Assembly: GCA_002085155.1 (NCBI GenBank)
Contig: NASX01000005.1
Coordinates: forward strand, 77,811 to 141,810
Length of the DNA stretch: 64,000 nt
Direction of reading: 5' to 3'
Source: Sorangiineae bacterium NIC37A_2
GTDB lineage: Bacteria > Myxococcota_A > Polyangia > Polyangiales > Polyangiaceae
Shown: positions 17,401 through 24,548 of the stretch, in pieces
Layout of the letters: every line of letters begins with the position of its first letter
Position numbering within the stretch: the first letter of the stretch is position 1
Translations under genes and position numbers: made by a program
Notes under the pieces: generated by a model
What the model was told of the DNA's origin: nothing
Database searches by the model: none
The model's input: only the letters and a program-made list of their open reading frames with translations

Positions 17401-18826
17401 CGCGCACGCCATCATGGGCGTCGACGACGAACCAAAGGGAGTCAGCGGCAGCCGCGGCAGGGTGCGCGAGAAGACCAGCGACACCTCGCCCGCGAGCGAC
17501 GAGTCCCCCTTCGCGTTCCCAGCGCAGCTGCATGTTTCGCTTGAACGCAATCGCGTCCAAAGTGCTTGCCACGCGGTCTAAGGCGGCGCGAGCGCCGTGT
17601 TCCCCGAGGCGTTCAATGAGCTCTTCGTGCCCGTCGATCGCCAGCGAGACGACAGCGACGTGCCGCACTTCGTGCCCTTGTTCGCGGAGTGGCAGGAGCG
17701 GCTCGACGGGCGTCCCCTCGCCGGGATCGGCGGTCGCTTCGTGGCGGGTCTCTTTTGAGCGAGGTTGCTCCTCGATCTCGGTCCGCGGCGAGCCGAAGAG
17801 CCTCGCGAGCTCAGCCTCGAGAGTATGAGCATCGACGAGCTCCCCCATCTCGAAGACCGCCCGCGACAGGGCCTGAGAGAAGTCGCGAGCCGTGGCGAAG
17901 CGCTGCGCGGGGTCGGGCGAGAGGGCCTTCAGGACGATGGCGTCGAGCTGCGGCGGGATGCCCAGCACGAAGTGGCTGGGCGGTTCCACGTGTCCTGCGC
18001 GCACCGCCTGCAGCAGGGCCTCTCCTTCGAGGTTGCCGTGCAAGGGGCGCCCGGTCAGAAGCTCGTGGAGAACGACGCCGAGCGAATAGATGTCAGTGCG
18101 GCGATCGACCTTCTGACCACGCGCCTGCTCCGGCGACATGTAGCCGGTCTTGCCCTTGAGGACGCCGACCTCTTCGCGGAACAGGTTCGCGCTCGCGATG
18201 CCGAAGTCCGCGACCTTCACAGCACCATCGGCGCTCAGCAGGATGTTCTGAGGCGAGACGTCTCGGTGAACGATCTCGAGAGGCGCGCCGCTTTCATCCG
18301 TGCGCTCGTGGGCATAGTGAAGACCTTTGGCGACCTCTGCGGCAATGTAGGCCGCGAGCGCGAAGGGGGTCCTTTTTTCGCTGGCCCGAGCTGCTTTCAT
18401 GAACGCGCGAAGATCGGGGCCGTCCACGAACTCCATACTGAGGAGCTGCCCGTCGTCGCCGTAGTCTTGGAACTCGTAAACTTGAACGATGTTCGGATGG
18501 TTCAGGCGCGTGGCGAGCTGCGCCTCCTCGGCAAACATCATCCGGAAGCGCCGCGACGAGACGTAGTCAGGCAGGACACGCTTCAAGACGAGCAGCTTGA
18601 AGGTGCCTTCGGCCCCGCGCTTCTTCGCGAGGAATACCTCCGCCATGCCGCCTACACCGAGGCGACGCACGACCTCAAAATCCGCGAGGCGATCGGGGAC
18701 CGAACGGTCCACGGTCGGAAGCGAATCCGTAGCCAAAGACGAACTCCCCTCAGACACCGGCGCGCCCGCAGGCGTGGAGGTGCCGCTCGGGGCTCCCGTA
18801 CTTCTCAGATCGCTATCCGTCGTCAT
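14405..18826 (-). CDS. Ser/Thr kinase fused to cyclase-like, STAND ATPase and TPR domains
   Basis: A 1473-residue signalling protein. The kinase domain (about residues 50-330) is complete: glycine loop GVGGMAEV (57-64), Lys82, catalytic loop HRDVSPQN (Asp189), DFG (Asp207-Gly209) and the GYMSPEQARG activation segment. Residues near 390-570 look like a class III nucleotide-cyclase fold (VAVVSLAIDGHEEL, VSVRAGVV-type strand, late AESAILLADYL) but with no recognisable metal-binding Asp pair, so it is probably inactive. An AAA/STAND ATPase follows, with Walker A GELGIGKTALV and an LVVVLDAMQWCD Walker B region. The last about 470 residues are helical TPRs. The layout resembles the kinase/cyclase fusion proteins known from myxobacteria. 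The stop overlaps the patatin start by four bases. Confidence 0.9.
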   Translation of the reverse strand: MTTDSDLRSTGAPSGTSTPAGAPVSEGSSSLATDSLPTVDRSVPDRLADFEVVRRLGVGGMAEVFLAKKRGAEGTFKLLVLKRVLPDYVSSRRFRMMFAEEAQLATRLNHPNIVQVYEFQDYGDDGQLLSMEFVDGPDLRAFMKAARASEKRTPFALAAYIAAEVAKGLHYAHERTDESGAPLEIVHRDVSPQNILLSADGAVKVADFGIASANLFREEVGVLKGKTGYMSPEQARGQKVDRRTDIYSLGVVLHELLTGRPLHGNLEGEALLQAVRAGHVEPPSHFVLGIPPQLDAIVLKALSPDPAQRFATARDFSQALSRAVFEMGELVDAHTLEAELARLFGSPRTEIEEQPRSKETRHEATADPGEGTPVEPLLPLREQGHEVRHVAVVSLAIDGHEELIERLGEHGARAALDRVASTLDAIAFKRNMQLRWEREGGLVARGRGVAGLLAHPAAAAADSLWFVVDAHDGVRAASEDLDVEISVRAGVVRSVATGRRDRSGNLEDHELAESAILLADYLRDHAQKGASLVAGGLYRLVRRDFFWGDAPTVAIHKPGLPAQLRVYSLLRGLTREEKLQEVAHAPAELIGRDAEMADLHAAYYSAVGQTSGDPRVVVRVISGELGIGKTALVYAFLHELPPDARVLRADCLQGRRDVPFGVVTDWLRELTHTRADQPRDQARRLVEEALGWADIPETPETRDSVERLTDLVTGRQTDVFDESEVEHQKQALLLGLRQLAVRLASEGPLVVVLDAMQWCDFGTLDLVRALIDEGGSLPVLVLLVTRPEVRVLPYVEGRLRIDLSGLSPESQARLLQVRLGVGPGVERVCADVFPRAAGNPYFLLEMVDALIERGVLEVREGPDGTNHLERVDLAGSVLTLPSTVEQLLADRLTELGDEEQRLLEWIAVASGPLSEADLETLYGLDTDEVLKQLLARGIIEARGGFIDVKHPLIRDVAYRSIGRERRSELHRALGELLASSNQHRGVLAAVVARHLAKGGLADQAAELYLEAAGAARSSYQMDIAGRCYEKVVAILPPDDRRLLEAFEALEAMARNEGRRRERRNYLNRLRTLARSSQSGYWVAVSLLRSARYELDAGQLVQAARTAQLAEQAARVASSEILAVQALGLVAEVLRDLGDMQGALAAADRALLAADHPEVTPRLRAEVLRIRGTLLRRVGRVNEAVEAYAESIAVFQQAGARRMESRAMSSLSFAMYALGRYEDGILLAEDALQIDAAIGGRFQAAKTLANLGLCYAGAGNYGKGLDCLNRARDEHERFGERDTRADTLLSMAEVLLECGRVEEAAVAVGDAAALVQVTGNRYDATHERVLRALLARTQKRPHEAIQRALEARDAVGLQSYASFHFYAMAIEAAARVDVGEHHTGIFLATAALGAVEAMQGSEYALQTRALCCEALEKARSPQATELRRRAAAFAQARSDALREPSLWKSFLSRPPVQFLLSSPVRSEPYLGGEA

Positions 18827-19091
18827 GACTTAGGGGGAACGATCCTCAAAGATAACCACGAACCAGCAGGCTGCACTTCGCGCTGATGGAGCTCCGAGCG
18901 CCGCACATGGGCCCGCACCCCGGCGGGGCCAGCGCCCGATGAAGCGCCAGGGAGACGGACGAAGTGAGCGGTCACTTCCTGCTAGAGTACCCGCAAAGTC
19001 GAGCTGGTCTACAGCCTCGCATGCCCCCTCGGCCTCGGCTGCATCGAAGCAGCGCTGGCGCTCCCCGCCCTGAAACCTTAGAACAACACAA

Positions 19092-21305
19092 GTGAACCCG
19101 ACTCTTTCTCGGCTTGGACTCCTCGGCTCCCGGCTCGGCCTCCTCGGCGCCCTGATGGCCACGTCCGCCTGCCATTCGAAGCCCCCCGAAAGCCCGAGAG
19201 AGGGAGCGGAACCGGAAGCGGCGTACGACACCACCCTACCCTCGCGCGAGGAGTTTCCGGAGCTCGTCCTGAACCTGCTCACGTCCCCGGCCGATGCTCA
19301 GAGAGCCCGCTCCGATGTGATCCGCGTCGTGCAATATCAGCTCACACGCGCCGCTGACCTCTACGCAAAGGGTCAGGAAGAAGCAGCGGCGAGCGCGACG
19401 CTCGGCGCGCTCCTCCTATTGCGCGACGGAGACAATCAGCGAGTTGCCCTCCGAGGTCACGAAGCGACGCTCTTGAACGCGGCAAACGGCGCGGCGCGCC
19501 TCGGGGACAGCGGACAGGCCACCGCCCTTTACCGCCTCGCGCTCATGCACGGCAGTGACGCGACGATGAGCGAACCTCAAGAGCACCTGCGCGCTATCGC
19601 CGACTTCGACGAGCGCACGGCGCGCTCGTTTCCGCTCTCCCGAGCCGGGGAAAAGGCCCGCCACGAGCTGCTCGCGGCGGTGAGGGATGGATCACAGGAC
19701 CAGTACACACGCGCGGAGACGAGCCTCATCGCTTGGATCCAAATGGCGCTCGAAATGAACCAAGAGCCCCCGCGAAACGTCGATGAGCACACCCAAAGGG
19801 AACACGCTCTCGAAGAGTATCGCGCGCTGCGCAGCGGCGGTCTCGCCATGCTCGCGCTCGCGGTTCGTCAAGGCGATCCGAAGCGCGCCCTCGATGCGCT
19901 CGATCGAAACGGGCTCAAGCGCGCCCTGCCGAGCCAAGTTCGCTCTGACGTCTTGCTCGCTGCGGCCGGCGAATCCGCAGGCTACGTCGAGCTCTATCGT
20001 CTGTTCGACGCTGCGCGGAGAGCCGAAGTCGGCGAAGCAGGCTTGCCTCGGCCCATCCTGGATGCAGCCGTTTTCTGGTCTGCGGTGCTCGCCGCGCGCA
20101 ACAGCGACGGAGACATCGATGAGGTGTTGCCTCTCGCCATCAGCCTCGTCGAAGTCGGCATCAGCGAAGCGGCGGCGCGTCTCCTCTCCCACATCTCGGC
20201 GAAGAACCTCTCCACCGAAGGGCTTTCGTTCTGTCTCACCATCCTCGGACGAGGTCTATTCGACCACGCGCGCGCAGGGATGCTGGAGGAAGCGGAGCAG
20301 GTGTATGCGGAGATGAAGCCGCTCTTGCTCCTCGCCCGCACTCCGAAATTCCAGGGCATCGAGCCGAGCCCCTCGAAGATCACGCGTGTGCTCGCTGAGG
20401 CTGAGGTTCGCGCTGGGCGCCTCAAGCTGGCTTTGCCCCTGCTCCTCGAGATTGTAGCAGAAACTCCGAGCCCGAACGTGCATCTTGAGCTCGCGGCGAT
20501 CTACCGCCAAGCAGGACGGCGGGACCGGGCCCTTGAAGCCATCGACCGCGCCGTGCAGCTCGCCCAAGCAGAGGGACAGCTCTATACCGAGGCCGTCGCG
20601 GAGACGGAGCGCTTCGAGATCGAACAAGAGCAGGGACGTCTCGATGAAGCCGCGGCTTCCCTCCGCCGCGCCCTCGAGCGAATCCTAACAGTGCGCTCCT
20701 TGGATTTGCCTGTGCTCTCCCGCGCCGCCATCGAAAGGCAGCTCGCGCGCATCCTGGAGCACTACGGGGACCGCGACGGAGTCCGTCGTGCCTACGAGCG
20801 CGCGCTCACCGAGAGCCGCGGCGTGTCCTTTGAGCTCACGGCGACCTTGACCGAAATGGCGCGAGCGTCCGTGACCATGGCGGACCTGGAGCTCGGGAGG
20901 AGCGCCCTGCGCTCCGGCGTCGAACTCGGCATCGAGAGCGAAGGTCTGCTCTACCTGGCGCTTTGGCAGCTCATCGTCGAACGCACAAAAAGCGTGCCCT
21001 CGAACGGTCTGCCCGTCCAAGTGCTGGAAGCGTCCGGTGACCTACGCGGTTGGCTGCGAGGCCTGCGCGGCTGGGGTCTCGGGCGCATCACGGGACCCGA
21101 ACTCGTGCGTTTGGCCGATACGAAGGTCGAAGAGGTCGAGGGCATCTTCTACACAGCGATCCTCGCGCCCCCCGAGCAGCGTCTCCCTGCCCTTCAGAAG
21201 GTCGCGAGCAGCGAAGCGATCGGCCTCGTCGAGGTCCAGATCGCCCGCGCTCTCACCGAAGCCAAGGGCGTCTACCAGCTCCCGGCAGAGGTCAAGCTCC
21301 CCTGA
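19092..21305 (+). CDS. TPR-rich lipoprotein of unknown function
   Basis: A 737-residue protein beginning at GTG 19092 with a lipoprotein signal (SRLGLLGALMATSAC, Cys about residue 27) followed by a charged, disordered stretch. The rest is nearly all helical and contains tetratricopeptide-like pairs: EAAASATLGALLLLRDG, GRLKLALPLLLEIVAETPSP, LELAAIYRQAGRRDRALEAI and the C-terminal RRAYERALTESRG. It should be a membrane-tethered scaffold facing the periplasm. A short repeat in the signal (RLGLLG twice) is visible. The 265 bases upstream, shared with the divergent kinase gene, hold no clear promoter to my eye. It converges with the channel gene with 24 bases between stops. No specific function can be assigned. 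Confidence 0.7.
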   Translation: MNPTLSRLGLLGSRLGLLGALMATSACHSKPPESPREGAEPEAAYDTTLPSREEFPELVLNLLTSPADAQRARSDVIRVVQYQLTRAADLYAKGQEEAAASATLGALLLLRDGDNQRVALRGHEATLLNAANGAARLGDSGQATALYRLALMHGSDATMSEPQEHLRAIADFDERTARSFPLSRAGEKARHELLAAVRDGSQDQYTRAETSLIAWIQMALEMNQEPPRNVDEHTQREHALEEYRALRSGGLAMLALAVRQGDPKRALDALDRNGLKRALPSQVRSDVLLAAAGESAGYVELYRLFDAARRAEVGEAGLPRPILDAAVFWSAVLAARNSDGDIDEVLPLAISLVEVGISEAAARLLSHISAKNLSTEGLSFCLTILGRGLFDHARAGMLEEAEQVYAEMKPLLLLARTPKFQGIEPSPSKITRVLAEAEVRAGRLKLALPLLLEIVAETPSPNVHLELAAIYRQAGRRDRALEAIDRAVQLAQAEGQLYTEAVAETERFEIEQEQGRLDEAAASLRRALERILTVRSLDLPVLSRAAIERQLARILEHYGDRDGVRRAYERALTESRGVSFELTATLTEMARASVTMADLELGRSALRSGVELGIESEGLLYLALWQLIVERTKSVPSNGLPVQVLEASGDLRGWLRGLRGWGLGRITGPELVRLADTKVEEVEGIFYTAILAPPEQRLPALQKVASSEAIGLVEVQIARALTEAKGVYQLPAEVKLP

Positions 21306-21329
21306 GGCGAGCGGGGCCCAAGGGAACGC

Positions 21330-23156
21330 TCAGAGAGCGATTTCGACGAGGCCCTGCGGAGCCCGGACTGGCTCCGCAAAGACAGCCACGGGGCCGGCCG
21401 GAGTTTCGATCACGGAGAGCAGGGCAAGGCCCGAGTGCCGCAGCTCCATCGCTAAGAGCTCCTCACTCACGTTCGGCGCGAGCGCAGCTCGAGTCACGAA
21501 CGTCATGTGATGATCGAGGGTGAGCCCGAGGACGTTGTCGCGATCGGCGACCGACGTCATGCTCTCGAGCACCTGGGCGACGATGCGCGGCGTCGTGATG
21601 AGCTCAAAATGGGGAAGGGGGATGGCGTGGTTGTCTTGGAGCAGCTCGAGCACGCCGTAGGCGCCTGGTTTGCACGACGAGAAGCGTTGCTCCAGAGCCA
21701 TCGCGATGGCCAAACTGCGCACATCGGCCGTTTCCGGATTCCCGGAGCGATCGGCGAGGATCAGAAACCTATCGTAGCTGGCGAGCTCCCGCTCGGGCAT
21801 GAACTCGACGGAGAGCGGGTCGGCCTCGCGATGGGTGACTTGCACCCGACCGGGCCAAGCGTGGCTGAGCACCGCTTGTTCCCGAATCGCGGCCGGGGCC
21901 CGCGAGATCACATCCACTTCGTAACGTCCGCTCGGCTCGTGGGAGAACGCGCCGATCACATCGGCCCCAGCCTCGTTCCAGCCGAGCACCAAGATCCTGC
22001 GCTTTTTCGCCTCGAAGCGGCGACTGCGCGGCACCATCGGCATCGACATGGGAGGCGCGTCCAGGTCCTCTGGCTGCTCGATGCGCACCGTCCCGTCGTG
22101 GAAGACCATCACCTTCTCCCCCGCGCAAAGGACCCGATCTCGCATCATATCGAGCGACGTCCAAGCGTTGCCTTCTTTGGATAAGACGCCCAGCACTCGT
22201 CCGCCTGTCACCTGGCGCCTGAGTGATCCGAGGGGCAATCCGGTCAGCTCCGGGAACGAGCAAGCTTCGATGCGCAGACCCGAGTGAGGCGTCAAAAGGT
22301 CGATCGCAAAGGCGACCAAACCTCGCTGTTGAAGGACGAGACGAAGCACCCTCGCCACGATCCGATCGCTCGCCAGGACGCGAGCCCTTGGAAGCACGCT
22401 CTGCACCAGGGGTAAGAGGCTGCGCTCAACAATTTCGAGGGCCACGATCGGGCGCTCATCGTTTTGATCTCGGAGCAGCTCACTGAGCGCGTAGGTGGTC
22501 CGGACAATGCGAGGATCTTCCTCGGCATCCCCCGCGATCGCCCGGGCGGAGGCGGCCATGATGACGACCTCGGCCCGGGCGCAGCCGGCCCGACTGAGCT
22601 CGTGGGGCCGGTAGGGAAAGCCAGCCCTGAGGATCACGCGATCGAGCTCTACCGGACTCAGACCGAGGCTCGCGAGGCGCGAGCGCGCGTGCACGATGTC
22701 CTCGACGAGGAGCACGATCGGGCGCGAGTCGCTCGCCAGAAAAAGCGAGAGGAGCTGCGGCGTGCGGTCGTTCCACCCGATGAGCACCGTATGTCGCGAG
22801 AAGGGCACCGGCGTCGTTCCCGAGGCCAGCGCCCCGAGAAAACGATGCATCTGTTGGCTGACGACGGCCACAATACCACCGACCGTGACCGCCATGCCGA
22901 CGATGCTGAGCGCCATCGAGAGGCCGCGGATCTCGAGGGAGTCGATCTCGTCAGAGAGATACCCTGTGTCACTCAAACGCAGCACCGCCCACCAAACAGC
23001 GCTTTGGTAGGTCGTAAAATGCTCCGGATGCGCGAGCCTCGCCAATAGACCGCCGAGCAGGGCCACCCCGCACAGGGTCCCGCACATGACGACCACCAGC
23101 CCGAGGGACCTGCGGCCCACGAGTCGTTCGAGGTGGTAACGAAACCAGACCAGCAC
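21330..23156 (-). CDS. CASTOR/POLLUX-type ion channel with RCK/TrkA-N domains
   Basis: Predicted membrane channel of 608 residues. N-terminal membrane helices (LGLVVVMCGTLCGVALLGGLLA; LSMALSIVGMAVTVGGIVAVV) flank a pore region WWAVLRLSDTGYLSDE, where a potassium channel would have TVGYGD. Two Rossmann-like regulatory halves follow: HTVLIGWNDRTPQLLSLFLA and RRILVLGWNEAGADVIGAF. This double GWN signature is characteristic of the CASTOR/POLLUX family. The family includes plant nuclear channels and bacterial relatives often annotated as potassium transporters. Ion selectivity cannot be read from the pore. The gene runs alone on the minus strand between a convergent TPR lipoprotein and a PilZ gene 37 bases upstream. 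Confidence 0.82.
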   Translation of the reverse strand: MLVWFRYHLERLVGRRSLGLVVVMCGTLCGVALLGGLLARLAHPEHFTTYQSAVWWAVLRLSDTGYLSDEIDSLEIRGLSMALSIVGMAVTVGGIVAVVSQQMHRFLGALASGTTPVPFSRHTVLIGWNDRTPQLLSLFLASDSRPIVLLVEDIVHARSRLASLGLSPVELDRVILRAGFPYRPHELSRAGCARAEVVIMAASARAIAGDAEEDPRIVRTTYALSELLRDQNDERPIVALEIVERSLLPLVQSVLPRARVLASDRIVARVLRLVLQQRGLVAFAIDLLTPHSGLRIEACSFPELTGLPLGSLRRQVTGGRVLGVLSKEGNAWTSLDMMRDRVLCAGEKVMVFHDGTVRIEQPEDLDAPPMSMPMVPRSRRFEAKKRRILVLGWNEAGADVIGAFSHEPSGRYEVDVISRAPAAIREQAVLSHAWPGRVQVTHREADPLSVEFMPERELASYDRFLILADRSGNPETADVRSLAIAMALEQRFSSCKPGAYGVLELLQDNHAIPLPHFELITTPRIVAQVLESMTSVADRDNVLGLTLDHHMTFVTRAALAPNVSEELLAMELRHSGLALLSVIETPAGPVAVFAEPVRAPQGLVEIAL

Positions 23157-23193
23157 TCAAACCCTCGCCCGCTTTCGCGATCCTCTCACGAAC

Positions 23194-23592
23194 TCACCCT
23201 GCCGGCTTCCGTCCTAGGATTCCAGCAGCCAAACTCTCGCCGAGCTCCTCGACGAGCAGCCTCTCGACCCTGGCCTCCGTCGCCTTGCGCTCTTCTTCGC
23301 TCGCATATTGGAACTCGATGCCCATCCCGGCCGGGTTCGCCTTCGTGGAGGTCTCGCGGCTGGTCGTCCAGATGACCTTGCCCTTGAGCTTGAGGGGTTC
23401 GCCCAGCCGCGGCACATCCAGGGCGAAAACAAACTCAGTCCCGACCGCAAGCGGCCGGTCCGTCTCGATGAAAGTGCCTCCCCGCGAGATGTTCCGTGCG
23501 TAATCGGCGAAGAACGAATTGGTCCTTTTGTAGCTGACCCGGAGTTCGATGGGCGCGCGCGTCTGGTCGCGACGTTCGGACTTCTCTACCAC
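23194..23592 (-). CDS. PilZ domain protein, likely c-di-GMP receptor
   Basis: From GTG 23592 the product is 132 residues and consists of one PilZ domain. Both binding motifs are present: RRDQTR (RxxxR) near the N-terminus and NISRGG (N/DxSxxG) about 30 residues later. The layout, including FADYARNISRGGTFIETD and a late GMGIEFQYASEEER, matches the small PilZ proteins common in myxobacteria. A GTG nine codons upstream (23619) is possible but would add a non-homologous leader. The product is cytoplasmic, and such proteins usually relay c-di-GMP to motility or polysaccharide machinery. It lies 37 bases upstream of the channel gene on the same strand, so co-transcription is possible. Confidence 0.85.
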   Translation of the reverse strand: MVEKSERRDQTRAPIELRVSYKRTNSFFADYARNISRGGTFIETDRPLAVGTEFVFALDVPRLGEPLKLKGKVIWTTSRETSTKANPAGMGIEFQYASEEERKATEARVERLLVEELGESLAAGILGRKPAG

Positions 23593-23692
23593 CTGACAAG
23601 GGTAGCCCCAGAGCGTCACGCTGCGAAAGGCCCTCCGAGAGCGAGTTCATTTCTCAAAAAGGGCCGGGTCCAGTAGGCTCCAACCAAGAAAC

Positions 23693-24505
23693 ATGGACCT
23701 GGGACGACTAGAGGGGCGCGTCGGCTTCATCGGCGCTGGCAATATGGCAAGTGCGCTTCTGAAGGGTTTTCTGCGCGCCGGACTCACCCCGGACCGCGTG
23801 AGCTTTTTTGATCCGGATGCGCTCCGCTCGCGCGGATTCTCAGATCTGGGGTGTCGCTCGGAGTCGAGCGGCCCGGCCGTTGTTCGCTCGAGCGACATCG
23901 TCATCCTGGCCGTCAAGCCAGGCGCCGTGCGCGCTGTCGTCGAAGCGGCGCGCGGCGAAGGAAATCCGCTCTGGTTGAGTGTCGCCGCCGGGATCCCCTG
24001 CGCGGCCATCGAGAGCGCCGCGGGCGGAGAGGCTCGGGTGGTGCGCGCCATGCCCAACACGGGAGCTTTGGTCGGCGCCAGCGCGACCGCCTTATGTAAG
24101 GGCTGCGCCGCGTCCGACGAGGACCTGGCTCAAGCCGAGCTCTTGATCGGCACGGTGGGCTCGGTCTCGATCGTCCCCGAGTCGCTCATGAACGCTGTGA
24201 CGGGGCTATCGGGCAGCGGTCCCGCCTACGTCATGATGTTTATCGAAGCGCTGGCGGACGGCGGCGTCAAAGCCGGTCTCCCGCGCGACGTGGCGCTCCG
24301 CTTGGCCACGGAAACGGTGCGCGGAGCTGCGTCCCTGGTGGCCGAGACGGGACAACATCCCGCCATTATCAAAGACCAGGTCACAAGTCCCGGCGGGACG
24401 ACCATCGCCGGTATCGCAGCTCTCGAGGCGCACGGTTTCCGCGCTGCCGCGATGGGGGCGGTCGCAGCGGCAACGGCGCGCGCCGATGAGATGAGCCGTT
24501 CGTGA
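23693..24505 (+). CDS. proC: Pyrroline-5-carboxylate reductase
   Basis: Last step of proline synthesis: reduces 1-pyrroline-5-carboxylate with NAD(P)H in the cytoplasm. The 270-residue protein opens with the Rossmann motif VGFIGAGNMASALLKG. It contains VILAVKPGAV, the VRAMPNTGALVGAS block and the C-terminal signature ALADGGVKAGLPRDVALRLA, then KDQVTSPGGTTIAGI. All are diagnostic for ProC. The length is normal. It is divergent from the PilZ gene by 100 bases and converges with the BNR protein gene. In the 43 bases after the stop, GGGCCTG and CAGGCCC could pair, but no T-run follows. Confidence 0.95.
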   Translation: MDLGRLEGRVGFIGAGNMASALLKGFLRAGLTPDRVSFFDPDALRSRGFSDLGCRSESSGPAVVRSSDIVILAVKPGAVRAVVEAARGEGNPLWLSVAAGIPCAAIESAAGGEARVVRAMPNTGALVGASATALCKGCAASDEDLAQAELLIGTVGSVSIVPESLMNAVTGLSGSGPAYVMMFIEALADGGVKAGLPRDVALRLATETVRGAASLVAETGQHPAIIKDQVTSPGGTTIAGIAALEAHGFRAAAMGAVAAATARADEMSRS

Positions 24506-24548
24506 CTCTTCGTTGGGGCCTGTTTTCGCTCAGGCGCAGGCCCACTTC

